A stretch of 64,000 nt of DNA from Amycolatopsis tolypomycina (GCF_900105945.1 NZ_FNSO01000004.1:186001-250000), one strand, 5' to 3'; positions 50,727-59,302 are shown, counted from the first letter of the stretch. Made by a program: numbers and translations. The notes: generated by a model not told the origin, from the letters alone.

Positions 50727-51643
50727 GCGCGACCATCACGGTGACCCACCGGTACGGCGAACGTGTGTCCGTCGAGGCGGGCGGCGTCGAGCTGATGTCC
50801 TATGTGTACAAGCCCGATCCGGTGGCCTTCGAGTCGCGCAAGCCCTACGTCCACCCGCTGCGGACCCTCGGCGGCCGGCCCGTCAGCGGGTACCGGCCCG
50901 CCGACCACCGGTGGCACAAGGGCCTGCAGATGACGTCGAGCCACCTGTCCGGCCAGAACTTCTGGGGCGGCCACACCTACGTCCCCGGCGACTGGTACCA
51001 GGACCTGCCCGACCGGATCGGGTCCATGCGGCACGACGAGTTCGCTGCCTTCACCGTCGAACACGATCGGCTGAACTTCACCGAGAACCTCACCTGGGTC
51101 GCCAACGGCGGCGAAGAATGGGCTCGGGAGCGACGTGACATCGCCGTCCATTCCGTCGAGCCGGACGGCGGATCCTGGGCGCTTGACTGGGCGATCGAGC
51201 TGACCAACGTCCGTGACGTCCCGCTCGTGTTCGGCAGCCCGACCACCGCCGGTCGGGAGCTGGCCGGCTACACCGGCCTGCACTGGCGAGGGCCGCGGGA
51301 CTTCGGTGGCGGCCAGGTGCTCGGGCCCGGCGACCTCGAGGGCGAGGCGATGATGGGCGCGCAGGCGCCGTGGCTCGCGTTCGTCGGCGAGCACGACGAC
51401 GTCGACGGGCACTCGACGCTCCTCTTCGCGCACGCGCCCGAGAACGACAAGGCGATCCACGAATCGCACTGGTTCGTCCGCTCCGGGGACCAGCCCATGG
51501 TCGCCTTCTCGTGGGCGTTTTTTGACGAATTCGAACTGCCGCCGGGCGAGAGCTTCGCCTACCGGTACCGGATCGTCGTCGCCGACGGGGCCTGGGACCG
51601 CGACCGGGTGACCCGCTACCTCGACGGGCACGGCTGGTCATGA
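50723..51643 (+). CDS. DUF6807 (PmoA-like) family protein
   Basis: A 306-residue protein of the family earlier called methane oxygenase PmoA and now DUF6807. Landmarks are YVYKPDPVAFESRKPYVHPL, the early SGYRPADHRWHKGLQM with its H-R-W-H-K-G core, and SPTTAGRELAGYTGLHWRGP. The fold is expected to be a beta-sandwich like galactose-mutarotase relatives. Family members occur with Gfo/Idh enzymes in carbohydrate-use operons, but no reaction is established to my knowledge. The conserved His residues suggest catalysis on a sugar. ATGA overlaps couple it to both neighbours, so the four proteins are made in fixed ratio. Confidence 0.82.
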   Translation: MSATITVTHRYGERVSVEAGGVELMSYVYKPDPVAFESRKPYVHPLRTLGGRPVSGYRPADHRWHKGLQMTSSHLSGQNFWGGHTYVPGDWYQDLPDRIGSMRHDEFAAFTVEHDRLNFTENLTWVANGGEEWARERRDIAVHSVEPDGGSWALDWAIELTNVRDVPLVFGSPTTAGRELAGYTGLHWRGPRDFGGGQVLGPGDLEGEAMMGAQAPWLAFVGEHDDVDGHSTLLFAHAPENDKAIHESHWFVRSGDQPMVAFSWAFFDEFELPPGESFAYRYRIVVADGAWDRDRVTRYLDGHGWS

Positions 51644-52362
51644 CCGACTTTCCGCTCCCGGGTGGCGTCGGCCTCTCCCACCTTCGTGCCTACGACTGGG
51701 CCGCCGAGGACGGCGTCTGCGGCGGCAGCCCGCACGTCCACCTCGCCTGCACCGAGGCCTACGTCGTCACCGGCGGCCGGGGCGCAGTCCAGACACTGAG
51801 CGCCGGCGGTTACGCCGAGACGGCGCTGGAAGCCGGCGTCGTCGCGTGGTTCACACCCGGCACCGTGCACCGGATGGTGCAGGACGACGGCCTGCGCGTC
51901 ACGGTCCTCATGCAGAACAGCGGGCTGCCGGAGGCGGGGGACGCCGTCTTCACGTTCCCGCCGGACGTGCTCGCCGACCCGGCCGCCTACGCCGAGGCCG
52001 CGGCGTTGCCGAAAACCGACCACGCCGCTCGACAGCGCCGTGACCTGGCGATTCGCGGGTACCTGCCGCTGCGTGACGCGCTGCGGGACGGCGATCCGGA
52101 GCCGCTGCGGGCGTTCCACCGGGCGGCCGTCGCGCTCGTCGCGCCGAAGGTCGCAGAGTGGGTACCGCGCTGGCGGGCCGGGGCGTTGCGGGCCGCCGAG
52201 CTGACCGGTGCGCACCTCAAGGCGCTCGCCGACGGCGACGGGAGCCACCTCGAGGAGTCCGGGCTGCGGGTCGCGACGCCGTCGAACCCGGATGGCTACG
52301 GCATGTGCGGTCGCCGCACCGAATACGACATCCCGCTCGACCAGGAAGGCCTGCAGAGATGA
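51640..52362 (+). CDS. cupin-domain protein
   Basis: A 240-residue protein with one N-terminal cupin barrel. GGSPHVHLACTEAYVVTGGRGAV gives the first motif (H-x-H with the downstream E), and AGVVAWFTPGTVHRMVQDDGL the second (P-G-T-x-H). These supply the usual 3-His/1-Glu metal site. The C-terminal 120 residues (HRAAVALVAPKVAEWVPRW) are helical, with no family known to me. In sugar operons cupins are isomerases or epimerases. Here it may rearrange the product of the Gfo/Idh enzymes. The ATG overlaps the DUF6807 stop. Confidence 0.8.
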   Translation: MTDFPLPGGVGLSHLRAYDWAAEDGVCGGSPHVHLACTEAYVVTGGRGAVQTLSAGGYAETALEAGVVAWFTPGTVHRMVQDDGLRVTVLMQNSGLPEAGDAVFTFPPDVLADPAAYAEAAALPKTDHAARQRRDLAIRGYLPLRDALRDGDPEPLRAFHRAAVALVAPKVAEWVPRWRAGALRAAELTGAHLKALADGDGSHLEESGLRVATPSNPDGYGMCGRRTEYDIPLDQEGLQR

Positions 52363-53501
52363 ACCAGTCCAGCATCGGAGTGCTGCTCAACGGGGTGACG
52401 GGCCGGATGGGTTACCGGCAGCACCTGCTCCGGTCAGTCCTGGCGATCCGCGAGCAGGGCGGCGTCGCCCTGCCGGACGGCAGCCGCGTGCAGCTCGAGC
52501 CGATCCTCGCCGGGCGCAGCGCCGCCAAACTCAAGGACCTCGCCGACCGGCACGGCCTCACGGCGTGGACCACCGACGCCGATTCCGCGCTGCAGGACGT
52601 CGACATCTACTTCGACGCGCAGCTGACGTCGGCGCGCGAGCCGTCGGTGCGGGCGGCGATCGCCGCGGGCAAGCACATCTACGCCGAGAAGCCGCTCGCC
52701 GAGACGCTGCCCGCGGCGCTGGAGCTGGCCGGCCTGGCGCGTGACGCCGGGATCTGCCACGGCGTCGTGCACGACAAGCTGTTCCTGCCCGGGCTGCTGA
52801 AGCTGCGGCGACTGGTCGACGGCGGCTTCTTCGGCCGGATCCTGTCGGTGCGCGGCGAATTCGGCTACTGGGTCTTCGAGGGCGACTGGCAGGAGGCGCA
52901 GCGCCCGAGCTGGAACTACCGCGCCGAGGACGGCGGCGGGATCGTCCTCGACATGTTCTGCCACTGGAACTACGTGCTCGAGAACCTCTTCGGCCGCGTG
53001 TCGGCGGTGACGGCGAAGGCGGTGACGCACATCCCGCGCCGCTGGGACGAGCAGGGTGAGGCGTACGCGGCGACAGCGGACGACGCCGCGTACGGCATCT
53101 TCGAGCTCGAGTCGGGGGTCATCGCGCAGATCAACTCGTCGTGGTCGACGCGGGTTTTCCGTGACGAGCTGGTCGAGTTCCAGGTCGACGGCACCGAGGG
53201 CAGCGCGGTCGCCGGGTTGCGGCGCTGCCGTGTCCAGCACCGCTCGGCGACGCCGAAGCCGGTCTGGAACCCGGACCTGCCGGCCACCGAGCCCTTCCGC
53301 GACCAGTGGCAGGAAGTGCCGGACAACGCCGAGTTCGACAACGGCTTCAAGGCGCAGTGGGAGGAGTTCGTGCGGGACGTCGTCGCCGGGCGGCAGCACC
53401 GGTACGACTTCTTCTCGGCCGCCCGGGGGCTGCAGGTGGCGGAGGCCGGGCTGACGTCGTCGGCCGAAGGGCGGCGGGTGGAGCTGAAGCCGCTGGCCTG
53501 A
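52359..53501 (+). CDS. Gfo/Idh/MocA-family oxidoreductase 2
   Basis: A 380-residue oxidoreductase, distinct from the first gene. The nucleotide region is IGVLLNGVTGRMGYRQHLLRS, an N-G-x-T-G-R-M-G variant close to that of dihydrodipicolinate-reductase-like folds. YFDAQLTSAREPSV and HIYAEKPLAETLPAALE follow, with the EKP motif. The C-domain contains GEFGYWVFEGDWQEAQRPSWNYR and GGGIVLDMFCHWNYVLENLFG, where C-H-W-N-Y replaces the usual His-x-x-D pair. This unusual site suggests a different substrate or partner step from the first enzyme. It closes the operon; an 11-bp hairpin follows. Confidence 0.85.
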   Translation: MNQSSIGVLLNGVTGRMGYRQHLLRSVLAIREQGGVALPDGSRVQLEPILAGRSAAKLKDLADRHGLTAWTTDADSALQDVDIYFDAQLTSAREPSVRAAIAAGKHIYAEKPLAETLPAALELAGLARDAGICHGVVHDKLFLPGLLKLRRLVDGGFFGRILSVRGEFGYWVFEGDWQEAQRPSWNYRAEDGGGIVLDMFCHWNYVLENLFGRVSAVTAKAVTHIPRRWDEQGEAYAATADDAAYGIFELESGVIAQINSSWSTRVFRDELVEFQVDGTEGSAVAGLRRCRVQHRSATPKPVWNPDLPATEPFRDQWQEVPDNAEFDNGFKAQWEEFVRDVVAGRQHRYDFFSAARGLQVAEAGLTSSAEGRRVELKPLA

Positions 53502-53515
53502 GTCGGGCCGGTTTC

Positions 53516-53543
53516 CCGGCTCCGGGTGACGGCCCGGAGCCGG
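53516..53543 (+). terminator. terminator hairpin of the oxidoreductase operon
   Basis: CCGGCTCCGGG and CCCGGAGCCGG form an 11-bp stem with a 6-base loop, 15 bases after the operon's last stop. No T-run is visible. The rest of the 133-base gap to the opposing lipoprotein gene holds nothing I can name. Confidence 0.6.
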
Positions 53544-53634
53544 CCAGCTCATGGGGGCCTCGACGCGGTGGTTTGTAGCGCCGGCGTGATCGGCCGGCAC
53601 CCGGAAGCCCGCTGACGAAGTTCGGCCGGCGGGT

Positions 53635-54843
53635 TCAGTCCTTGCCGTTGCCGCCGCCGGAGGTGGCCGGGGTGATCAGCACGACGCGGTCGTCGCTGGA
53701 GACCGGGGCGCCGCCGTCCTTGTTGACCGTGCCCGCGACCGCCAGCTGCGGGTTGATCATGCTCATGCCGGCCAGCCGGCCGTACGTGACCGGCGGTTTG
53801 CCGGTCTTCCCGTCGAGGCTCACCGTCGGCTTGCCGCTGATCGCGCCGTCCGGACCCACCGGCAGGTTCTGCAGGCTGCCGGCCAGCGACGTGCCGATCG
53901 AGAGCGCGCCGTTGGCGTCGACGAAGTCCGCGCAGCCCGCGACACCCGGCTTGTCCGGCCACGTCCACGCCGGCGTCGTCAGCGGCTGGCCCACCTGCAC
54001 GCGGTAGAGGGCGTCCTTGTCGGGGAGCCGGTCGGTGACCCAGACGCGGCCGCCGTCGGCCGACGCGCACACGCCGCCCGGCGCGTGCAGGCCCGCCGCC
54101 ACCACGAGCGAGCCGTTCGGGTTCCCCGCCGGTGCCTTGCCGGAGGTGTCGATCCGCAGCAGCTTCCCGGCGAGGGAGTTCGGGTCGGCCGCGGCGTTCG
54201 GGTTGCCCGCGTCGCCGGTCGCGACCAGCAACGCGCCGCGGTTGTCGGTGCCGATCGTGCCGCGGTTGCCCGTCGCGCCCTTCGGGATGCCGGTGAGCAC
54301 CGGTTTCGGCGCCTGGCCCTGGGCGAACCGCACGACGCGGTTGTCGGTCGCGGTCGTGATGTAGGCGAACACCAGCTGGTCTTCGACGTACGACGGCGAG
54401 AGCGCGAGGCCGGTCAGGCCGCCGTCGCCGTCCGCCTTGACGTCCAACTTTGCGAAGTCCGTCGCGTCCTTGCCGCCCGTGGCGAGCAGGACGCGGCCGC
54501 TCTTGCGCTCGCCGGCCAGTGCGCTCGGCGTCGAGCCGTCACCCGGCAGGCCGGCCACCGCGGCGACGGTGTCCAGGCAGGTCGCGATCACCGACGGGTC
54601 GAAGTCCTTGCAGCCCTGCGGCGGTGGCACCGGCGCGGCCGTCTGGCCGGGCCGCGCCTGCTTGGGGTCGCTGCCGGAGTCCGCGCCGGGGCCCTGGACC
54701 TCCGGCGGCGACTCGGGGCTCGGCACGGGGGCGGGGCTGAACGTCTGGCCCGCCGCGGTGTCGTCGAACCGCGCACACCCCGCGGGCAGCAGGACGCCGC
54801 AGGCCAAGATCGCCAGCAGGGCCGAGCGGTACCGGGTGCGCAT
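53635..54843 (-). CDS. lipoprotein with sugar-dehydrogenase-like propeller, LppZ-like
   Basis: A 402-residue exported lipoprotein: signal peptide with lipobox LLPAGC (Cys23), then a Pro/Ser-rich linker and a beta-propeller of the glucose/sorbosone dehydrogenase type. Typical blades are GGLTGLALSPSYVEDQLVFA, GNRGTIGTDNRGALLVATGD, SLAGKLLRIDTSGKAP and GLHAPGGVCASADGGRVWVTD. Several PQQ-binding residues of true dehydrogenases cannot be confirmed, so it may only bind. M. tuberculosis LppZ (Rv3006) lies at the same place between gatB and the DoxX gene and is antigenic. The start is ATG; the gene is divergent from the hydroxyacid dehydrogenase. Confidence 0.85.
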   Translation of the reverse strand: MRTRYRSALLAILACGVLLPAGCARFDDTAAGQTFSPAPVPSPESPPEVQGPGADSGSDPKQARPGQTAAPVPPPQGCKDFDPSVIATCLDTVAAVAGLPGDGSTPSALAGERKSGRVLLATGGKDATDFAKLDVKADGDGGLTGLALSPSYVEDQLVFAYITTATDNRVVRFAQGQAPKPVLTGIPKGATGNRGTIGTDNRGALLVATGDAGNPNAAADPNSLAGKLLRIDTSGKAPAGNPNGSLVVAAGLHAPGGVCASADGGRVWVTDRLPDKDALYRVQVGQPLTTPAWTWPDKPGVAGCADFVDANGALSIGTSLAGSLQNLPVGPDGAISGKPTVSLDGKTGKPPVTYGRLAGMSMINPQLAVAGTVNKDGGAPVSSDDRVVLITPATSGGGNGKD

Positions 54844-54908
54844 GATCCCCCAGCCTAGGCGCCGGTGCGTGAACCATGGGTGAGTACTCCTCGATTACGT
54901 TGGAGATC

Positions 54909-55817
54909 ATGACGCTGACCGTGCTGGTGCCCGACGACGAGGGCATGAACGTGCTCGCCGAGGTCCCGCGGGTCCTGCCCGTGCGCTACCAGTGGGGCGA
55001 GCCGGTGCCGCCCGAGGCCGCGAAGGCGCAGGTGCTGATCCCCGGCAAGCACCCGCCGGGCGAGCAGCTGTGGCGCGTGCTGCCGAACCTGAAGCTGATC
55101 CAGCTGCTGTCCGCCGGCGCCGAGGACTGGGTCGGCAAGGTGCCCGACGGCGTCCTGCTCTCCACCTGCCGCGGCGCGCACGGCGGGAGCACCGCCGAGT
55201 GGGTCGTCGCCGCGCTGCTGTCGATCTACCGGAAGCTGGACGTCTTCGCCGCGGCACAGCGCGAAGGGCGTTGGGAGCGGCAGACGGCGGACACCCTGCA
55301 GGGCAAGCGCGTGCTCGTCATCGGCGCCGGCGACCTCGGACGGCACCTGCGCCGGCGGCTGGAGCCGTTCGACGCGCGCTGCACGATGGTCGGGATGACC
55401 GCGCGGGAGGGCGTGCACGGCGTCCGCGAGCTGCCCGGGCTGCTCGAACTGCACGACGTCGTGGTGCTGATGGTGCCGCTGACGTCCCGCACGCGCGGGA
55501 TGGTGGACGCGGAGTTCCTGGCCCGGATGCGGGACGGGGCGGTGCTGGTCAACGTCTCGCGCGGCGCCGTCGTGGACACCGGCGCTCTGGTCGCCGAGCT
55601 GACCACGGGCCGGCTGCGGGCCGCCCTGGACGTCACGGACCCGGAGCCGCCGCCCGCCGGGCACCCGCTGTGGACGGTGCCGGGCTTGCTGCTGACGCCG
55701 CACGTCGGCGGGGCGGTGCGCGGGGTCCGGGGGCGTTCGTATGCGGTTGCCGCGGCCGAGATCGCGCGGTACGCCGGCGGGGAGCTGCCGGACAACCTGG
55801 TGCACGGCGAATACTGA
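54909..55817 (+). CDS. D-isomer-specific 2-hydroxyacid dehydrogenase
   Basis: A 302-residue NAD-dependent dehydrogenase. The Rossmann motif is VLVIGAGDLGRHLRRRL. The catalytic Arg is in LVNVSRGAVVDTGAL, the Glu region is ALDVTDPEPPPAGHPLW, and the His is in LLTPHVGGAV. The family interconverts 2-keto and D-2-hydroxy acids. The exact substrate is unknown, with glyoxylate/hydroxypyruvate reductase types closest in style. ATG at 54909 (MTLTVLVPDDEG) is preferred; an earlier ATG at 54876 adds eleven residues (MGEYSSITLEI). It runs into the DoxX gene with a 37-base gap. Confidence 0.88.
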   Translation: MTLTVLVPDDEGMNVLAEVPRVLPVRYQWGEPVPPEAAKAQVLIPGKHPPGEQLWRVLPNLKLIQLLSAGAEDWVGKVPDGVLLSTCRGAHGGSTAEWVVAALLSIYRKLDVFAAAQREGRWERQTADTLQGKRVLVIGAGDLGRHLRRRLEPFDARCTMVGMTAREGVHGVRELPGLLELHDVVVLMVPLTSRTRGMVDAEFLARMRDGAVLVNVSRGAVVDTGALVAELTTGRLRAALDVTDPEPPPAGHPLWTVPGLLLTPHVGGAVRGVRGRSYAVAAAEIARYAGGELPDNLVHGEY

Positions 55818-55854
55818 GCTCGCCAGGCCAGCGGGATTCCCCTAACCTGCGCGG

Positions 55855-56430
55855 GTGAGCAGTGGAGACGACTTTTCGCAGCAGCCCACCAGCCTCCTGT
55901 CGGGCGTCGAGGACGATCGGTCGGACGACACGCCGCGGCAGGGCGGGCTCGGCTTCGGCCTGCTGATCCTGCGGCTGGCGCTCGGCGTGACCATGGGCGC
56001 GCACGGTCTGCAGCACCTGTTCGGCCTGTTCGGCGGGCCGGGCATCGGCGGGTTCGCGCGGGTGCTGGAGACGTTCGGCTACCACAAGCAGACGACGCTG
56101 CTGTCGTGGATCACGGGCATCACCGAGGTGGGCGGCGGGGTGCTGGTGATCGTCGGGCTGTTCACGCCGCTGGCCGCGGCCGGGCTGCTCGGGGTGGCGG
56201 CGAACGCGGTGTACGCGAAGTTCCACGGCGGGTTCTTCGAGGGTTCCGGGCAGGGGTTCGAGTTCGAGCTGCTGCTGGGGGCGGTGGCGTTGAGCCTGCT
56301 GTTCACCGGGGCGGGGACGGTTTCGCTGGAGCGGAACACTCCGTGGCGGAAGCGGCCGTTGCCGTTGGGGCTGGTGTCGTTGTTGTTGGCTGCCGCGGCG
56401 ACCGTGGTGGTCATCGTTTTGACGCGGTAG
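55855..56430 (+). CDS. DoxX-family membrane protein
   Basis: A 191-residue DoxX protein with four membrane helices at about 35-52, 80-100, 105-122 and 165-188. The first helix carries LRLALGVTMGAHGLQHLFGLFGGPGIGGFARVLE, the family's signature, and AKFHGGFFEGSGQGFEFELLLGA lies before the last helices. The M. tuberculosis homologue Rv3005c (MadD/DoxX) was reported with SseA and SodA in a membrane oxidoreductase complex; by position this is its counterpart. The first 33 residues are acidic and cytoplasmic. The start is GTG. Confidence 0.88.
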   Translation: MSSGDDFSQQPTSLLSGVEDDRSDDTPRQGGLGFGLLILRLALGVTMGAHGLQHLFGLFGGPGIGGFARVLETFGYHKQTTLLSWITGITEVGGGVLVIVGLFTPLAAAGLLGVAANAVYAKFHGGFFEGSGQGFEFELLLGAVALSLLFTGAGTVSLERNTPWRKRPLPLGLVSLLLAAAATVVVIVLTR

Positions 56431-56433
56431 GGC

Positions 56434-56472
56434 TGGGGACAACTCGGCGGGTCGGGTCGCGGTTGTGGACAA
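56434..56472. other. DnaA-box-like pair
   Basis: TGTGGACAA at 56464-56472 is the exact complement of the actinomycete DnaA box TTGTCCACA, and TGGGGACAA at 56434-56442 differs by one base, 30 bases away. Both lie in the DoxX-ilvD gap. They may titrate DnaA or regulate a neighbour; no dnaA, dnaN or AT-rich origin is near. Confidence 0.4.
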
Positions 56473-56562
56473 CTGCGGTGCGAGGAGCCGGAACTGTCGG
56501 TGGCCGCGAGTAACGTTGAAATCGGGGGTCCCCCGAGCGGCCGGGGTGCGGTGGCAAGGAAA

Positions 56563-56590
56563 AGGCCGCCCCGGCGAACCGGGACGGCCT
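56563..56590 (-). terminator. intrinsic terminator of ilvD
   Basis: On the ilvD strand AGGCCGTCCCGG pairs with CCGGGGCGGCCT over 12 positions (one G-U) around a TTCG tetraloop, followed by TTTCC. It starts 19 bases after the ilvD stop. A stable tetraloop with a T-rich tail makes this one of the best terminators in the window. Confidence 0.8.
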
Positions 56591-56609
56591 CCTCGAAAAG
56601 TGCCGAAAC

Positions 56610-58454
56610 CTACTTGTTCACGTCCCGCACCGCGCCCGTGTCCGCCGATGTTGCCATCCGGGCGTACGCGCGCAGGGCCGCCGTCACTGGGCGCTGGCGG
56701 TCCTTCGGCTGCCACGGGCGCTCCGATGCCTCCATCTTCGCGCGGCGCTCGGCCAGGATCTCCGGGGACACCAGCAGCTCCAGCCGGCGCTCGTGGATGT
56801 CCAACAGGATCCGGTCGCCGTTCTCCACCAGGCCGATCAGGCCGCCTGCCGCCGCCTCGGGGGAGATGTGGCCCACCGAAATGCCCGATGAGCCGCCCGA
56901 AAAGCGGCCGTCCGTGATCAGGGCGCACTTCTTGCCGAGGCCTGAGCCCTTCAGGAATGCCGTCGGGTGGAGCATTTCCTGCATGCCCGGGCCGCCCGCC
57001 GGGCCCTCGTAGCGGATCACCAGGACCTCGCCCGGCTGGATCTCCTTCTTCAAGATCGCCGAGACCGCTTCCTCCTGGCTCTCCAGCACGCGGGCCGGGC
57101 CCTCGAAGTGCCACAGGTCCTCGTCGATGCCCGCGGCCTTGATCACCGCGCCGTTCTCCGCGAGGTTGCCGCGGAGGATCGCCAGGCCGCCGTCCTTCGT
57201 GTACGCGTGCTCGACGTCGCGGATGCAGCCCTCCGCGGCGTCGGTGTCCAGGGACGACCAGCGGTTCGACGTCGAGAACGCCTGCGTCGTGCGCACCCCG
57301 CCCGGCGCCGCGTGGAAGAGCTCCAGAGCCTCGGCAGAAGGCGAAGCGGCCCGGATGTCCCACGCAGAAAGCCACGACGAGAGATCCGGCGAGTGCACCG
57401 ACCACACGTCCGTGTTGAGCAGGCCGCCGCGGTAGAGCTCGCCCAGGATCGCCGGGATTCCGCCCGCGCGGTGGACGTCCTCCATGTGGTAGTCCGAGTT
57501 CGGCGCCACCTTCGACAGGCACGGCACGCGGCGGCCGATCGCGTCGATGTCGGCGATCGTGAAGTCGACCTCGCCCTCCTGGGCGGCCGCCAGGATGTGC
57601 AGCACCGTGTTCGTCGAACCGCCCATCGCCATGTCGAGGGCCATCGCGTTCTCGAACGCCGCCTTCGACGCGATCGAGCGCGGCAGGACCGAGGCGTCGT
57701 CCTCCTCGTACCAGCGCTTGCACAGCTCGACGACCGTGCGGCCGGCCTCCTCGAACAGCGCGCGCCGCGCCGCGTGCGTTGCCAGCGTGGAGCCGTTGCC
57801 CGGCAGCGACAAGCCGAGGGCCTCGGTGAGGCAGTTCATCGAGTTCGCCGTGAACATGCCGGAGCACGAACCGCACGTCGGGCAGGCCGAGCGCTCGACG
57901 ACCGCCAGCCCGTCCTCGTCGACCTCGGGGCTCGCCGACGCCGCGATCGCCGTGATCAGGTCGGTCGGGGCCTGGGCGACGCCACCGACGACGACCGCCT
58001 TGCCTGCCTCCATCGGGCCGCCCGAGACGAACACCACCGGGATGTTCAGGCGCATCGCCGCGTTGAGCATGCCCGGGGTGATCTTGTCGCAGTTGGAGAT
58101 GCACACCAGGGCGTCGGCCTGGTGCGCGTTGACCATGTACTCCACCGAGTCGGCGATGATCTCGCGCGAAGGCAGCGAGTAGAGCATGCCTGAGTGGCCC
58201 ATCGCGATGCCGTCGTCGACGGCGATCGTGTGGAACTCGCGCGCGACGCCGCCCGCTTCCTTGACCGCGTCCGCGACGATCTCGCCGAGGTCCTTCAGGT
58301 GCACGTGGCCCGGCACGAACTGCGTGTAGGAGTTGGCGATCGCGACGATCGGCTTGCCGAAGTCGCTGTCGGTCATGCCCGTGGCGCGCCAGAGCGAGCG
58401 CGCGCCCGCCGCGTTGCGGCCGTGGGTGGTGGTCCGGGAACGGAGAGGCGGCAC
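56610..58454 (-). CDS. ilvD: dihydroxy-acid dehydratase
   Basis: A 614-residue IlvD, which converts 2,3-dihydroxy-isovalerate and its methyl homologue to the 2-keto acids of valine and isoleucine. [20 protein letters not shown] contains an Fe-S Cys and the carbamylated Lys; [19 protein letters not shown] has another cluster Cys. [14 protein letters not shown] near the C-terminus holds the catalytic Ser. The start is ATG. Its upstream region has TGGTCCTACCA (58489-58499), close to the GntR/FadR operator pattern, and a TAAATT box. The gene lies 0.8 kb from the divergent ilvBNC operon. Confidence 0.96.
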   Translation of the reverse strand: MPPLRSRTTTHGRNAAGARSLWRATGMTDSDFGKPIVAIANSYTQFVPGHVHLKDLGEIVADAVKEAGGVAREFHTIAVDDGIAMGHSGMLYSLPSREIIADSVEYMVNAHQADALVCISNCDKITPGMLNAAMRLNIPVVFVSGGPMEAGKAVVVGGVAQAPTDLITAIAASASPEVDEDGLAVVERSACPTCGSCSGMFTANSMNCLTEALGLSLPGNGSTLATHAARRALFEEAGRTVVELCKRWYEEDDASVLPRSIASKAAFENAMALDMAMGGSTNTVLHILAAAQEGEVDFTIADIDAIGRRVPCLSKVAPNSDYHMEDVHRAGGIPAILGELYRGGLLNTDVWSVHSPDLSSWLSAWDIRAASPSAEALELFHAAPGGVRTTQAFSTSNRWSSLDTDAAEGCIRDVEHAYTKDGGLAILRGNLAENGAVIKAAGIDEDLWHFEGPARVLESQEEAVSAILKKEIQPGEVLVIRYEGPAGGPGMQEMLHPTAFLKGSGLGKKCALITDGRFSGGSSGISVGHISPEAAAGGLIGLVENGDRILLDIHERRLELLVSPEILAERRAKMEASERPWQPKDRQRPVTAALRAYARMATSADTGAVRDVNK

Positions 58455-58535
58455 GGGAACTCCCAGGTCAAAGGGTGGCCGGCGAAACTGGTCCTACCAA
58501 TTTACGCGGCTGGTCGCACCCGGCCCGACGCGGGG

Positions 58536-58967
58536 TTACTCGGCGGACGGCTTGATGTCCTCGGCGGCCAGCTGCCCGCTCGGGTCCGCGACCAGGCCCT
58601 CGCTGACCAGCGACAGCACCGGCAGGTGCCGGGTCCGCACGGTCGGCAGTGGCACCTTCGTGTCGTCCTGCAGCACCGCCTGCACGCGCGCCTTCTTCGT
58701 GATCGCGAGCCCCTTCAGCGCCGACCACGGGATGTCGCGGTGGCCGAACATCGTGCGGACCGCCAGCCCCGAGCGCGTCGCGACCGTGCGGTGGCGGATC
58801 ACGAACACCGTCAGCGCGATCGGGAAGACGTAGAGCCACTGCAGGTACGGGATCTCCCCGAGCGCGATCGGCGTCACGCAGATCGTCAGGAGGGCGATCG
58901 CCATGAAGGACGTGCGGGGGACGCGGAAGACGGCCTTCCGGCCTTCGTCCTGCTGTTTTTCGGCCAC
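58536..58967 (-). CDS. PH-domain membrane protein, Cfp6-like
   Basis: A protein of about 143 residues: an N-terminal strand KAVFRVPRTSF, two adjacent membrane helices (MAIALLTICVTPIALG and LQWLYVFPIALTVFVI, about 22-60), then a bacterial PH-like domain with RTVATRSGLAVRTMFGHRDIPWSALKGLAITKKARVQAVL. This arrangement is that of the YdbS/Cfp6 proteins. M. tuberculosis cfp6 (Rv3004) occupies the same place before ilvB. The start is uncertain: GTG at 58967 (VAEKQQDEGRK) is taken; GTG at 58982 is possible. The 335 bases from here to ilvB hold the ilv promoter and attenuator. Confidence 0.78.
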   Translation of the reverse strand: MAEKQQDEGRKAVFRVPRTSFMAIALLTICVTPIALGEIPYLQWLYVFPIALTVFVIRHRTVATRSGLAVRTMFGHRDIPWSALKGLAITKKARVQAVLQDDTKVPLPTVRTRHLPVLSLVSEGLVADPSGQLAAEDIKPSAE

Positions 58968-59059
58968 CCCGAAATGGTGCACCGCGCGCACCGCCGGCTC
59001 GGACCCGGGGCTCGCCGGTGTGACCCACGTCCACGATGCGGACACGCCATCCCGCAGAG

Positions 59060-59089
59060 TTGACACCCGCGGGGCGTTCGGTCTAGCGT
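59060..59089 (+). promoter_or_regulatory. promoter of the ilvBNC leader
   Basis: TTGACA (59060-59065), an 18-base spacer and TAGCGT (59084-59089) make a good vegetative promoter. Seven bases after the -10 comes a GTG, so the transcript would begin at or next to the leader-peptide start codon. Confidence 0.65.
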
Positions 59090-59096
59090 CATCGCC

Positions 59097-59144
59097 GTGA
59101 CACCGCTGACCGGCCTCGTACTTCCCAAGCGCGTCGACGCTTAG
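59097..59144 (+). CDS. ilvB leader peptide
   Basis: GTG opens a 15-codon frame, [15 protein letters not shown], ending at TAG. Five of 15 residues are Leu or Val, with a tandem Leu-Val-Leu written CTC GTA CTT, codons that are uncommon in this G+C-rich context. There is no ribosome site, and the predicted transcription start falls on the GTG, so it is probably a leaderless message. I recall actinomycete ilvB leaders with a similar LVLGKRV ending. It should sense charged Leu/Val tRNA. Confidence 0.7.
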   Translation: MTPLTGLVLPKRVDA

Positions 59145-59209
59145 GGAAGACTTTCCGCTGCGTCGACGCGCGAACCCTCGTGCGACCTTACGGTCGGCGA
59201 GGGTTTTTT
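59121..59209 (+). promoter_or_regulatory. transcription attenuator before ilvBNC
   Basis: Three foldings are visible. Early hairpin: CTTCCCAAGCG with CGCTTAGGGAAG (59121-59131/59138-59149), overlapping the leader stop. Alternative stem: GCGCGTCGACGC (59129-59140) with GCGTCGACGCGC (59160-59171), a perfect 12 bp. Terminator: AACCCTCG (59173-59180) with CGAGGGTT (59198-59205), an inner GACC/GGTC pair, then a T-tract (six Ts, 59204-59209). Ribosome position on the leader would choose among them. Attenuation of ilvBNC is established in Corynebacterium glutamicum. Confidence 0.75.
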
Positions 59210-59302
59210 GTTGCCCTAGGGAAGCAATTCCCCGCCCCACCGCACCAATCGAGCTCCAAAAAGACCCGAACGAGTGACACCGAGACCCACGAGGCAGATC
59301 CG

